A stretch of 64,000 bases of DNA from an uncultured Oscillospiraceae bacterium (GCA_934573735.1 CAKTMC010000003.1:1-64000); one strand, 5' to 3'; positions 33,618-42,069 are shown, counted from the stretch's first letter. Numbers and translations: made by a program. Notes: generated by a model not told the origin, from the sequence alone.

Positions 33618-35861
33618 ATGAAAATCAAAACAGGCAGAAAGCTCATGGCGCTTATGATGACTCTCATCATGCTCATGTCCCTGCTGCCCGCCGCATTTGC
33701 AGACGGCGAGGCGGAGAATAAGCCTGCCGCAGAGCCGGAGGCCATGGGCGCGACGAGCGGCGAAGCGCTCCCCGCGGCTTCGGGCGCGATTTATCTGGCA
33801 AAAATAGGCGAGACAATGTATGAAACTCTGGACGATGCCGTTGCGGCGGCGCAGAGCGGCGACGTTATCGAGCTGCTCGGCGAGTGCACCAGCGGCGGCA
33901 TGAGCCTCAGCAAGAGCATCACCATCAAGGGCAGCTACGGCATCACCTTTGCCGGCAAGGGCATCTCCCTCAACGGCGCGTCCCTCACCTTTGAGGGCTG
34001 CAATGTCATGATGAGCGGCATCGGCGAGGTCGAGGGGTTCAACTGGCTGAGCGTCAGCCTCGGCAGCGGCTCAAGCCTTAACCTCAACTCCGCGAGCATG
34101 ACCCTTGACGGCACGGGTCTCGGCGGCAATGTCCACGCTATCTACTGCTCCGGCAATAACAGCATCAACATTGCAGGCGGCTCCGTCCTCACCGTCAAGA
34201 ACTACCCGCAGGATGCCATTGAGTGGGACGGCGGCAGCAGCGAGTACAGCGTCAACATCAGCGGCGGCTCTACGGTCGTGCTTGACCACAACCGCTCCGG
34301 CTTTACCGGAAGCTTCAAGGTCAGGAGCGTCGGCAGCACCCTCAAGGTCATCAACAGCACCGGCAACGCCTCCAACGGCACCGACTTTGTCTTTGACGGC
34401 GGCGTCGTGGAGTTCAGCAATAACGCAAATCACGCCATCTCCAGCACCAATGAGATGAGCTTCAGAGGCGGCGTAAACGCAAAGATTAACAACAACGGCA
34501 TGTGCGCGATGTTCATAAACTCCGGCAAAATCAGCATCAGCGGCGACTCTGTCGTTGAGGTCAGCGGCAACGGTCAGCTTGAGGCTGCAAAGGGCGAGAG
34601 TGCCCGGGGCGCGATAAATATCGCGGGCAGCGGCGCTTCCCTCGAGGTCGAGAGCGGCGCAAAGCTCACCGTAGTTGATAACTATACCTCCGCGATACGC
34701 AATAACGGTAGGGCCGTTATCGCCTCCGGCGCCATCCAGCGCAACGGCTCCATGATACCCTATGGCGGCGGCCTGAATAACCTCGGCACGGCTGAAATAG
34801 GCGAGGGCGTTGCCCTTTACAATAACCATGCCAGCGCCGGCGGTGACGATATCGCAAGCACCGGCAGCCTGAAGCTTGCAAAGGTCGGAGAGGGCTGGAC
34901 CCTTGACGGCACCGAGAATACCACTGACTGCAAGAGCGCGATCGACGGCTGGTATAAGGATGCTGCGGGCGCACGTTGGAACGCGCACAGCCTGAGCGAG
35001 CTGAACGTAGTCGCCGTCGAGCCCGGTGAGATAGCAGCCGGCGCTTACCTCAAGGCGGCACACGCCGTTGCAGTCAAGGAGCAGCACAATCCCGCAGAGC
35101 TCAGGCTCATGAAGGCAGACTCCGTGACCGGCGAGGCCGTCAAGGGCGCAGAGTTTACTCTCTACAGTGACGCCGAATGCAAGAACGCCATAGCTACCGC
35201 CGTGACCGGCGAGGACGGCGTTCTGACTCTCACAAAGCTTGCCGTCGGCAGCTACTACCTCAAGGAGACCAAGGCTCCCGCAGGCTATAAGCTCAATAAG
35301 AATGTCTATGTAGTCTCCGTCACCGAGGAGCGCGGCGAGGTCAATACCGTCGTCGAAAACGGCGAGGCGGTTTATGTGACCGAGTATAACGCAGCTGCGG
35401 AGCTTCTGCTTGACGGTAAGCCGGTTCTGACCGAGGGTCAGGAGATGGCGGTCGTTACAAACGAGCCGGTTGCAAGCTTCACCGTGCGCAAGGTCTGGGT
35501 CGATAATAACGCCAAGACCGGCCGCACCGAGGTCGAGATAAGCCTCCGCGCCAACGGCAAGGAGATAGAGAAGTTCAAGCTCAACGAGAAGAACGGCTGG
35601 GAAAAGAGCTTTGAGCTTGCAAAGTATGACGATAAGGGCAAGGAGATAAAGTACAGCGTGACCGAGCTTACCCAGGTCAAGGGCTACGTCACCGGCTACA
35701 GCGCCGACACCTTCACCGTGTACAATACTCTTGAGAGCCTCAAGCCCAAGACCGGCGATGACGGAAATCTCATGCTCTGGGCAGCACTGAGCCTGTCTGC
35801 GCTCATCTGCATGGGCGGAGCCGCCATGTTCCTCTATCGCAAGAGCAAGAATAACGGCTGA
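33618..35861 (+). CDS. Secreted wall-anchored adhesin with beta-helix and CnaB domains
   Basis: This 747-residue surface protein has a signal peptide (about residues 1-28, ending LPAAFADG) and a long region of short Gly/Ser/Asn-rich strand repeats typical of a right-handed beta-helix (about 60-430). Two CnaB-type domains follow (about 490-580 with LRLMKADSVTGEAVKGAEF and KETKAPAGYKL; about 618-705 with FTVRKVWVD). A sorting signal follows near residue 708: KPKTGD in place of LPxTG, then a hydrophobic helix and RKSKNNG. CnaB domains commonly form isopeptide bonds. The ATG at 33618 has AAAGGAGG upstream; an earlier in-frame start at 33483 would destroy the signal peptide. No sortase gene is in the window. 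Confidence 0.88.
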   Translation: MKIKTGRKLMALMMTLIMLMSLLPAAFADGEAENKPAAEPEAMGATSGEALPAASGAIYLAKIGETMYETLDDAVAAAQSGDVIELLGECTSGGMSLSKSITIKGSYGITFAGKGISLNGASLTFEGCNVMMSGIGEVEGFNWLSVSLGSGSSLNLNSASMTLDGTGLGGNVHAIYCSGNNSINIAGGSVLTVKNYPQDAIEWDGGSSEYSVNISGGSTVVLDHNRSGFTGSFKVRSVGSTLKVINSTGNASNGTDFVFDGGVVEFSNNANHAISSTNEMSFRGGVNAKINNNGMCAMFINSGKISISGDSVVEVSGNGQLEAAKGESARGAINIAGSGASLEVESGAKLTVVDNYTSAIRNNGRAVIASGAIQRNGSMIPYGGGLNNLGTAEIGEGVALYNNHASAGGDDIASTGSLKLAKVGEGWTLDGTENTTDCKSAIDGWYKDAAGARWNAHSLSELNVVAVEPGEIAAGAYLKAAHAVAVKEQHNPAELRLMKADSVTGEAVKGAEFTLYSDAECKNAIATAVTGEDGVLTLTKLAVGSYYLKETKAPAGYKLNKNVYVVSVTEERGEVNTVVENGEAVYVTEYNAAAELLLDGKPVLTEGQEMAVVTNEPVASFTVRKVWVDNNAKTGRTEVEISLRANGKEIEKFKLNEKNGWEKSFELAKYDDKGKEIKYSVTELTQVKGYVTGYSADTFTVYNTLESLKPKTGDDGNLMLWAALSLSALICMGGAAMFLYRKSKNNG

Positions 35862-35881
35862 TTAGATATAGTATAAGCTTG

Positions 35882-35913
35882 AAAAGGCGTGACCCTCGGG
35901 TCACGCCTTTTTT
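35882..35913 (+). terminator. Terminator of the adhesin gene
   Basis: AAAAGGCGTGACCC (35882-35895) pairs with GGGTCACGCCTTTT (35898-35911), followed by further Ts. It is 20 bases after the stop codon. Confidence 0.88.
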
Positions 35914-35914
35914 G

Positions 35915-36056
35915 CTTCCCCCTTTAGGGGGAAGTACCTCGAAGAGGGGATGGGGGCGCCGGGATGGGATGAGCAGCAGGGTCAGACTTTGCGGCAGTTT
36001 TGACACTGGCGCCCCCTCAGGCGCTCCGCGCCAGCTCCCCCTAAAGGGGGAGCCAA
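35915..36056. repeat. Palindrome-ended repeat element, copy 1
   Basis: The left end is the palindrome CTTCCCCCTTTAGGGGGAAG (35915-35934) and the right end GCTCCCCCTAAAGGGGGAGC (36034-36053). Inside, GGGGGCGCC near 35952 is inverted as GGCGCCCCC near 36008. The layout is that of a small non-autonomous inverted-repeat element. Confidence 0.7.
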
Positions 36057-36096
36057 GGCGAAGTATAAATCGGCGCAACACGCAAAAAACCACCTC

Positions 36097-36224
36097 CGTC
36101 ATTCAGAGGAGGGCGAAGCCCGACGTGGGAATCCGTTTCTCCTTACACTGAACTTGGTATTCGGATTGTCCCAAGGGGATGCGGATTGCCACGTCGCTCG
36201 TCCCTCGCTCCTCGCAATGACAGG
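36097..36224. repeat. Inverted pair of CGTCATTGCGAGG-type intergenic repeats
   Basis: A degenerate copy at about 36097-36134 (CGTCATTCAGAGGAGGGCG) is answered in inverted orientation at about 36180-36224 (right end CTCGCAATGACAGG). The two flank about 45 bases. This family of intergenic repeats is scattered in many bacterial genomes. Confidence 0.65.
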
Positions 36225-36266
36225 TCAGTTGAGCCTTCCGCGCCGGGTTAGACAATGCCGCGAAGC

Positions 36267-36457
36267 GCTGCCCCTTTTAGGGGAAGTCCCCAGTGCGCAC
36301 ACTGGGGAAAGGGGTCTCCGGGGTAGGTTGCGGTGCAGGTGGGAAAAGACAGGACGTACCTCGACAATTCTTTTTCCTATTGGCACTCTCTCAGCCATGG
36401 CGACCCCTCAGTCTCGCTTGCGCTCGACAGCTCCCCTAAGAGGGGCGCCAAGGGCGT
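36267..36457. repeat. Palindrome-ended repeat element, copy 2
   Basis: The left end (GCTGCCCCTTTTAGGGGAAG, about 36267-36286) and the right end (GCTCCCCTAAGAGGGGCGCC, about 36431-36450) match copy 1, with the internal CCCCAGTG/CACTGGGG hairpin as an addition. It lies 210 bases after copy 1 in the same orientation. Confidence 0.6.
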
Positions 36458-36503
36458 AGACCAAAATTTCCTCGCCACATACGCCCATGCTGCTAACGCG
36501 GCT

Positions 36504-36752
36504 TTAGCTCATCGTCGTGTACTTCTGCTTTACCTGCTGCAGCTGCTGGGGCTGCGCCTGCTCCGAGGGATACCAGCCGCGGCTTGCCATCTGCTTATAG
36601 ATGCTGTCCTGCATACACAGCGTCTCCTCAAGCGCGGTGCCGAAGACCTCGTGAACGTTCGGCGTTGCGGATTCTATCGTGCCGTGCATATACAGGTCGC
36701 ATACGCCCTTCGTCGTCAGGAGTATGCCCTCCATAATATCCTTGTCGTTCAT
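36504..36752 (-). CDS. CotF-like spore coat protein
   Basis: This 82-residue protein resembles the CotF/coat F family of small spore coat proteins: the motifs MNDKDIMEGILLTTKGVCDLY and the C-terminal SRGWYPSEQ with a Gln-rich tail are typical of clostridial members. The ATG at 36752 follows AAGGAGG, which decides it against an upstream in-frame start at 36770. It is the second gene of a two-gene coat pair. It indicates a spore-forming organism. Confidence 0.85.
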   Translation of the reverse strand: MNDKDIMEGILLTTKGVCDLYMHGTIESATPNVHEVFGTALEETLCMQDSIYKQMASRGWYPSEQAQPQQLQQVKQKYTTMS

Positions 36753-36762
36753 TTTTGCCTCC

Positions 36763-36936
36763 TTACACAAGCTTGTAAAACTGCGTGAACAGCTTCTGAT
36801 TGCCGTTGACCAGCTCCAGCGCCTGACGCCGCAGCGCGGGATCGGAGAGCTTATTTGCAGCCTCGCGGCACTGCGTCATGAGAAACTGGGTGTGACCAAG
36901 CGCGTCGTCGATATAGAGTAATTCCTTAGGGCTCAT
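36763..36936 (-). CDS. Small CotF-family spore coat partner protein
   Basis: This 57-residue ORF starts MSPKELLYIDDALGHTQFLM and ends QKLFTQFYKLV. It resembles the N-terminal helical half of CotF-type coat proteins (ELLYIDDALG, MTQCREAANKL). GAGGTG precedes the ATG at 36936 and its stop is 11 bases before the next coat gene. Such short partner genes are common beside cotF-like genes in clostridia. It is presumably transcribed in the mother cell. Confidence 0.78.
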   Translation of the reverse strand: MSPKELLYIDDALGHTQFLMTQCREAANKLSDPALRRQALELVNGNQKLFTQFYKLV

Positions 36937-37126
36937 TTTTTATCACCTCGCTGCTATTATGCCCGAGTCTGCCGCAACGAAACACGGTAATCTCAGACAG
37001 GACTGGAAACTGTAAATTTCGTCAATAATAATAAAAAAATAACTTTGAAATGTTGAAGATGCACAGTTGGAAATGAGGGCGCACTGTGTTACAATGTCCT
37101 TATAACTCGAAAAGGACTGGTTTACC

Positions 37127-37435
37127 ATGAAAATTGCACTTAGTATCATTGGCGGCGCGATCTGGGGTCTGCTCGATGCGCTGCTCAACGCATATCTTAT
37201 GAAGCGCGCCGTCGCCAAGAACGACATCAAGAGCGTATCGCTATGCAATATCCTGCGCTTCGTCGTGGACGTTGCGGCGCTCGCCATAGTATTTTTGCTT
37301 CGCAATGTCATTCCCATGCACTTTACCGCGGCGATAATCTCCACCGCTGCCGCAATGTCCATATTCACCATTGTGTTCACCTTCAAAATTGCGCGTCCGG
37401 AGGAGAAGCCTGCCGAGGAGGAAAAACAGGACTGA
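37127..37435 (+). CDS. Small three-helix membrane protein, AtpI-like
   Basis: This 102-residue protein has three hydrophobic segments and an acidic C-terminal tail (PEEKPAEEEKQD). The first segment contains GGAIWGLLDALLNAYLM, and NILRFVVDVAALAIVFLL follows. Size and topology resemble ATP synthase subunit I (AtpI), but no atp genes are visible, so I leave the function open. AAAGGAC precedes the ATG. It lies 36 bases before the deacetylase gene and may be transcribed with it. Confidence 0.65.
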   Translation: MKIALSIIGGAIWGLLDALLNAYLMKRAVAKNDIKSVSLCNILRFVVDVAALAIVFLLRNVIPMHFTAAIISTAAAMSIFTIVFTFKIARPEEKPAEEEKQD

Positions 37436-37471
37436 GATAGCCTTTTTGGGCTGTGACCCGGGGAGGAAGCT

Positions 37472-38746
37472 ATGAAAAAAAGCACTGTACTTTTAATAAT
37501 AAGCCTGCTTGCGGCTGCCATGGCGATTTTGATGCTGGCGGCGGCGCTGTACTCGCGCCGGTCGGAGCCGGTGGAGACGCCGCCGCAGAGCGAGCCAGAG
37601 CCTGTGGTGACGCAGAGCCCGGAGGAGCTTGCGCGGCAGGAGGAGCTTGAGCAAAGACGCGCCGAGGCCTTGAGCCGTGCGGAGAGCCTCGCCGAGCAGT
37701 ATTTTTATGATGAGGCGATAACTGTCCTGAGCGACGGAGAGCTTGAGTGTGAGACTCTTGCCGCCGAGAGAGCAAGGCTTGAGAGCGAGAGAGCGGCGCT
37801 TGTGGACTACAGCGAGGATATCCCGCATATTTTCCTGCACAGCCTGATAGTTTACCCGGAGATGGTGTTTACCGACCTCTCGACCCCGATGGGCGGATAT
37901 AATTCGGGCTTTGCGGAGAAGGCGGAGCTTGAGAAGATACTGCCACAGCTATATGAGCGCGGCTATGTGCTCTATGACCTTGACAAGCTCTGGGTCAAGC
38001 AGGACGGCAAAATGGTGAGGCAGAAGATAATGCTCCCGGAGGGCAAAACGCCGCTCATACTCTCCGTGGACGACGTGGCATATGCCTACGGCAACGGCTA
38101 CGCGCAGCAGCTTTTTGTCGATGAAAACGGCGAGCTGATGTACCGCGTCAATAATCCCTCGGGCGGCGTGGATGTTATCCCGGACGGCGACGTGATGGGA
38201 GTGGTTGACGCATTTGTCGCCGAGCACCCGGATTTTTCGTATCAGGGTCACAAGGGGACGATAGCGCTGACGGGCTTCCAGGGCGCCTTCGGCTATGACT
38301 ATGACATTCCGGAGCAGGCGGATGAGATGCGCGTCGTGGTCGCGGCGCTGAAGGAGCGCGGCTGGAACTTTGCAAGCCACAGCTATACGCATAACCGCGT
38401 CAATAATTTCTACGGTCCGGGCTGCTCGGTCGATAAGATTTATTACGATATAAATAAATGGGTGGAGCACGTCGTACCCTGCATCGGAGAGACGCGGCTG
38501 TTTATCGCGCCCTTCGGCTACCGTGTGCAGCAGCCTGCGCTGCAATGCATACTGGACGCGGGCTTTGATATTTACTGCACCGTGGACAGCCGGGTATATA
38601 ACGAGCTGAACGAGGACTATGCGCTCATGTCGCGTATCGAGATAGGCGGATATTCGATGACCTATTACCGGGAGCTTCTCAATGAGCTTTTCTTTGACGT
38701 TGACTCGGTCTTTGACGCCTCCGGCCGCCCGCCGGTCATCGGGTGA
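37472..38746 (+). CDS. Membrane-anchored polysaccharide deacetylase (NodB-like)
   Basis: This 424-residue protein has an N-terminal anchor (about residues 5-27), a Pro/Glu-rich then helical linker (about 30-110), and a carbohydrate esterase 4-like deacetylase domain. The metal-binding motifs are visible: LSVDDVAY (Asp pair, near 195) and SHSYTH (near 300, His-x3-His). FIAPFGYR stands in the later motif. The family removes N- or O-acetyl groups from peptidoglycan or surface glycans outside the membrane. GGAGG precedes the ATG. The long linker suggests reach into the wall. The substrate is not determined. Confidence 0.86.
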   Translation: MKKSTVLLIISLLAAAMAILMLAAALYSRRSEPVETPPQSEPEPVVTQSPEELARQEELEQRRAEALSRAESLAEQYFYDEAITVLSDGELECETLAAERARLESERAALVDYSEDIPHIFLHSLIVYPEMVFTDLSTPMGGYNSGFAEKAELEKILPQLYERGYVLYDLDKLWVKQDGKMVRQKIMLPEGKTPLILSVDDVAYAYGNGYAQQLFVDENGELMYRVNNPSGGVDVIPDGDVMGVVDAFVAEHPDFSYQGHKGTIALTGFQGAFGYDYDIPEQADEMRVVVAALKERGWNFASHSYTHNRVNNFYGPGCSVDKIYYDINKWVEHVVPCIGETRLFIAPFGYRVQQPALQCILDAGFDIYCTVDSRVYNELNEDYALMSRIEIGGYSMTYYRELLNELFFDVDSVFDASGRPPVIG

Positions 38747-38767
38747 TAATATTATAAGCAAAAAATA

Positions 38768-38804
38768 TCCCCCCGGCGCAGTTCATTACCGCGCCGGGGG
38801 GATT
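38768..38804. terminator. Shared terminator between convergent genes
   Basis: ATCCCCCCGGCGC (38768-38780) pairs perfectly with GCGCCGGGGGGAT (38792-38804). The A run at 38761-38766 gives a T run on the minus strand, so it chiefly terminates the leftward zinc-ribbon gene and may also stop the deacetylase transcript. Confidence 0.75.
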
Positions 38805-38818
38805 GCTTATTTCGTTAT

Positions 38819-39967
38819 TCAGGGAGCCCATGCTCCGCTGAGCCGCTCCACACAGGTAATCGCATTACCGTCAGTGTAATAATACATATACCGATAGCTG
38901 TCATACGGGGCTTCAAAGGCGGCGACAAGCGCGTCGGTGCCGTATTCGGTAGTCCCGCGCACGCGGTCGATCACCTTGACATTGTCGCTCACATAGAAGG
39001 GAGACTCGCAAGCATAGGTCACGATAAAGCAGCCGTTAGCATCAACGGCATACCAATAGCCGTTACTGAGCTTGATAATTTTATCTCCGGAATCGAGCAG
39101 AATATAGTCGGGTCTTATCTCGTATATGGTCGCCGTGCGGTCTCTGAGGTCTACAGTGTCGCCGATACACGCCGTACCGACAGATTTTTCACTGTACACG
39201 ACGGCTGCGTACTGGTCGATGCTGATAACAAAGGCGCCGAAGAGATCAAAATCCTCAAAGGGACAATTGTATGTGCAGAGATCCGCAGCGTTTGGTGCGC
39301 TGTAATAATATTCGGGCGAGAGGTAGCGCGGCGAGTCGGGACAGCCGGGGCAGCAGTCGCCGCCGCTCGTGCCGGGTGTGGGCGAGACCGCGGGAGAGGC
39401 GGAGGGCGCGCCGTAATACTCCTTTACGATGAGCGAGCTTTTGCACCAGCCGATGCGCTGCCCGGGGGCGATTACGAGGGAGTAATCCCCCTGACGGGCA
39501 AGCTCCGTCACGGCAGAGGCTTCCTCTACGGAGTCAAAATGCTCATAGTCCTTAGAGGGACCCCAGATAAGGTAAATGCAGGTGCCATACCTCGATTTGA
39601 CGTACTTGGTCTCATAGCTGTCAAGCCAGCTATCCTCCTCCGGAACAATGATGCGCTTATCACAGCCGGCAATATCGTCCATGCTCGGAGCAGCGGGAGT
39701 CGGGATGGGTGTAGGCGTAGGCGTGGGCGCAGCGGCCGGGGATTCCGAGGGGCTGACGCTCAGCGTTGCAGAGGGACGCGGAGGCTCCGGTCTTGAGCTG
39801 CGCGTAAAAAGGACAATCAGCAGACCGATTATTATAACGGCGGCTATCACGGCGATTATACCGCCGCGGCTGCGCCGCTTTTGAGGCGCGGACAAGGGCT
39901 TTCCGCACTGACGGCAGAATAATGAGTCATCTTCATTTGCGCACTGGCAAAACGGACATTGTTTCAT
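38819..39967 (-). CDS. Zinc-ribbon membrane protein with an unrecognised extracellular module, long paralogue
   Basis: This 382-residue protein starts with a zinc ribbon (Cys4, Cys7, Cys18, Cys21 in MKQCPFC and LFCRQCGK). A TM helix (about 35-57), a Ser/Pro/Thr linker and an extracytoplasmic part follow. The first extracellular module, about residues 97-190 (DIAGCDKRIIVPEEDSWLD to IGWCKSSLIVKEYY), is about two-thirds identical to the paralogue at 40361. A second Pro/Ser linker leads to another domain (about 215-380, ending CVERLSGAWAP) with several cysteines. I recognise neither extracellular domain. Such zinc-ribbon-TM proteins are common in clostridia and often of unknown function. Confidence 0.75.
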   Translation of the reverse strand: MKQCPFCQCANEDDSLFCRQCGKPLSAPQKRRSRGGIIAVIAAVIIIGLLIVLFTRSSRPEPPRPSATLSVSPSESPAAAPTPTPTPIPTPAAPSMDDIAGCDKRIIVPEEDSWLDSYETKYVKSRYGTCIYLIWGPSKDYEHFDSVEEASAVTELARQGDYSLVIAPGQRIGWCKSSLIVKEYYGAPSASPAVSPTPGTSGGDCCPGCPDSPRYLSPEYYYSAPNAADLCTYNCPFEDFDLFGAFVISIDQYAAVVYSEKSVGTACIGDTVDLRDRTATIYEIRPDYILLDSGDKIIKLSNGYWYAVDANGCFIVTYACESPFYVSDNVKVIDRVRGTTEYGTDALVAAFEAPYDSYRYMYYYTDGNAITCVERLSGAWAP

Positions 39968-40093
39968 GGTGAGTTCCCCCGGATAAGTGTTCTACAAAAT
40001 TCTATCTGCTAATCCGCAAATTGTCAATACCCTCCATGACAAAAGCTTACTCAAGCCGCGCTCTGATGGAGAAATGAAAATATCCGCCCATAA

Positions 40094-40300
40094 TGAAGTA
40101 ACCCCGAAAAGTTAGAAAAGTATTCTTACTGCCTTGCTGTTTCACAGTAGCTTAGCTTTCCCCTCTGCATGGTTTCCACGACCAGCTTCTTAAATTCCGG
40201 AGTATATAGTTTGTTCGGTACTCCCTTTGGCATACTTGAACACCCCATTTTTTAGTACAAGTATTTTACCATACTTGTCTAACAAATGGGGTGCAGTTCA
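40094..40300 (-). mobile_element. Internally deleted IS3/IS150-type element
   Basis: The ends are imperfect inverted repeats of about 28 bases: TGAAGTAACCCCGAAAAGTT at 40094 and, inverted at 40300, TGAACTGCACCCCATTTGTT, each continuing with AGAMAAGTA. Between them only the start of a transposase OrfA remains. No target-site duplication is obvious. The roughly 207-base size shows that almost the whole IS has been lost, giving a MITE-like derivative that could be mobilised in trans. Confidence 0.7.
40126..40233 (-). pseudogene. IS3-family transposase OrfA, N-terminal remnant
   Basis: Thirty-five codons starting at the ATG at 40233 read MPKGVPNKLYTPEFKKLV and continue to ETARQ before a TAA. This is the helix-turn-helix beginning of IS3/IS150-group OrfA proteins, which normally run to 100 residues or more and are followed by OrfB. 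Confidence 0.75.
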
Positions 40301-40360
40301 TTTGGCGGGAGTGATTTTTTTTATTATGTTCTGAGAAAAGGATAAGGATACGAAGAAATG

Positions 40361-40936
40361 TCAATAATATTGTCTTACGATAAGGGCGGTTTTGCACCAG
40401 CCGATGCGCAGACCCGGAGCAATAACAAGGGAATAGTTACCCTGACGGGCAAGCTCCGTCACCTCGGAGGCTTCGGCGATGGTGTCAAAATGCTCGGAAT
40501 CTTTGCTGGGTGCCCAAAGAAGATATATGCATATGCCGTGCTTGGATTTTACATACTTGGTCTCATAGTCGTCCAGCCAACTGTCATCATCCGGGATAAC
40601 GATACGCTTGTCGCAGCCTGCAATATCATTGATATTTGGACCGGAAGGAGCCGGAGTGGAGGTAAATGTAGAACTCTGAGCTTGTGAAAAGGTCGAATTC
40701 TCCTCATGCCTGCTATTGACTGTTTCCGATGGTGCCGGCAATGCTGCATCAGAGCTTTTTTTCGAGCTGCGGGGAAGAAAAATGATAAGTGCAGCAATTA
40801 CAGCGATTATTATGAGGCTGATGACTGCGTCAATTAAATATACGTTGATATGCTGTGCAGGTACGCTTCTACCGCAATTCGGGCAATGAAATTGATAATC
40901 TTTCAATTCCTGACCGCATCGTGGGCATTTACGCAT
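40361..40936 (-). CDS. Zinc-ribbon membrane protein, short paralogue
   Basis: This 191-residue protein has a zinc ribbon (Cys4, Cys7, Cys18, Cys21), a TM helix (about 34-54), a short linker and one copy of the module also present in the protein encoded at 38819 (NDIAGCDKRIVIPDDDSWLD to GWCKTALIVRQYY). It ends exactly at the module boundary, where the longer protein continues with linker and second domain. Either it is a natural single-module form or the 3' part was lost when the adjacent IS element rearranged. GGGGGAA precedes the ATG. Confidence 0.75.
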   Translation of the reverse strand: MRKCPRCGQELKDYQFHCPNCGRSVPAQHINVYLIDAVISLIIIAVIAALIIFLPRSSKKSSDAALPAPSETVNSRHEENSTFSQAQSSTFTSTPAPSGPNINDIAGCDKRIVIPDDDSWLDDYETKYVKSKHGICIYLLWAPSKDSEHFDTIAEASEVTELARQGNYSLVIAPGLRIGWCKTALIVRQYY

Positions 40937-41019
40937 GACAACTTCCCCCCTAAAGCATCAGTTACAAAATATTCTATATGCATCCGGTGAGATTGTCAAT
41001 AGCGTTTGCCAAATTTTGT

Positions 41020-41997
41020 TCAGGGATGGCAGCGACCGCAGGGGGAATAGCCGCGCGCTATAAGCTCCTCGCGCTCACCGTAAAAATCGCCGCGGTTGCC
41101 GGGGCTTATATCCTTTACGCTTTCGCAGTCGGGGCAATGAAATTTATGCGTGTTCGTATTAAGAATATAGCTCGGTTCCACGGCTTCATCCATATTCGTC
41201 TCCGCGGACTTATTGGAGATAGAGCTCAGCACAGGCGCGGGAACAGCGGGAATGTCGCGCTCGGCACTAAAGTCCGCTATGACCTTGCTGCTGCCATCGC
41301 TGTAATCAATCTCTATGCCGGGCTGAATGTTTTTAATATATACGCGGAAGCATACGCCCTCGCCGTAATCCTCCACCGAGTAGCCCTCTAATATCAGCCC
41401 GGAGGCGACAAGCGCGCCGTCGTCATACACAGGCTCTGCTCTGTAGAGGACGTGATTTCCGTTTTCGGTGATGTAGCGGGCGACGGCAGTCTCGTATGGG
41501 AGCATGAGGGAGTTATTGAAAAAGCGAGTGCCGGTTATGAGATTTGTCGGGTCAGAGTTTACGCCGCAGAGCTGATAGCCTATCAGGTGACAGCGATTAT
41601 ACAAATAGTTCCCGTCGACGATGCCGTCATAGCGCTTTAGCTGCCAGCCGGAAGGGAGTACATCTCCTATTGATTTGCGCTCTGCGGTTGGCAGAGTTTC
41701 CGGACCGAGGCACGCCATCGCGGTGCCGCAGCGCCCAAGCTTATCAAGCTCACTAAAGGCGATAAAGGGCTTGACACCCAGTTCACATACGGTGAACTCA
41801 GGACAACCGTCGTTAAGGGTGATTATCGGCGCGTCGTCCGCTTCGCTACTGTCGTCACGGTCTGCCGGCTCCGCGTCGGCAGCGGGAAGATACATTATCT
41901 GCACTGCGGACGGCGAAGTCTCGACGGCGTATGCAGCGGTGAGAAGGAGCCCTGCTGTCAGCAGCGCGGAAAGAAGTGCAGAGAACAGTTTTTTCAT
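41020..41997 (-). CDS. Secreted DNA/RNA non-specific endonuclease with C-terminal zinc-type module
   Basis: This 325-residue exported nuclease has a signal peptide (about 1-24) and a beta-beta-alpha metal nuclease domain. The NRCHLIG motif (His137) corresponds to the catalytic DRGH of NucA/EndA enzymes, and NLITGTRFFN contains the metal-binding Asn152. The last 50 residues (YILNTNTHKFHCPDC, GYSPCGRCHP) form the small His/Cys module often found at the end of secreted nucleases. Relatives are streptococcal DNA-entry nucleases. It stands alone; roles in nutrient scavenging or DNA processing are possible. Confidence 0.87.
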   Translation of the reverse strand: MKKLFSALLSALLTAGLLLTAAYAVETSPSAVQIMYLPAADAEPADRDDSSEADDAPIITLNDGCPEFTVCELGVKPFIAFSELDKLGRCGTAMACLGPETLPTAERKSIGDVLPSGWQLKRYDGIVDGNYLYNRCHLIGYQLCGVNSDPTNLITGTRFFNNSLMLPYETAVARYITENGNHVLYRAEPVYDDGALVASGLILEGYSVEDYGEGVCFRVYIKNIQPGIEIDYSDGSSKVIADFSAERDIPAVPAPVLSSISNKSAETNMDEAVEPSYILNTNTHKFHCPDCESVKDISPGNRGDFYGEREELIARGYSPCGRCHP

Positions 41998-42069
41998 AGC
42001 ATCACCATAAACCTAATAGTACAAATATCCGCCCATAATCAGATACGGGCGGATATTTGCTTTATTATC

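Larger units (their letters stand above)
35862..36503. other. Intergenic repeat cluster after the adhesin
   Basis: These 642 bases hold no supported gene. They contain the adhesin terminator, two copies of a palindromic element with CCCCTAAAGGGG-type ends, and between them an inverted pair related to the widespread CGTCATTGCGAGGAGCGAAG-type intergenic repeat. Short frames here are translations of repeats. Confidence 0.7.
39968..40360. other. Intergenic region holding a mini-IS3 element
   Basis: The 393 bases between the two zinc-ribbon paralogues contain an internally deleted IS3-family element (40094-40300) and otherwise nothing recognisable. Confidence 0.6.

Noticed and set aside
34100..34500. 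Repeated GGCGGC/AGCACC pattern in the adhesin gene considered as a tandem repeat array
   Set aside because: It reflects Gly/Ser/Asn-rich beta-helix codons; no exact repeat unit is maintained.
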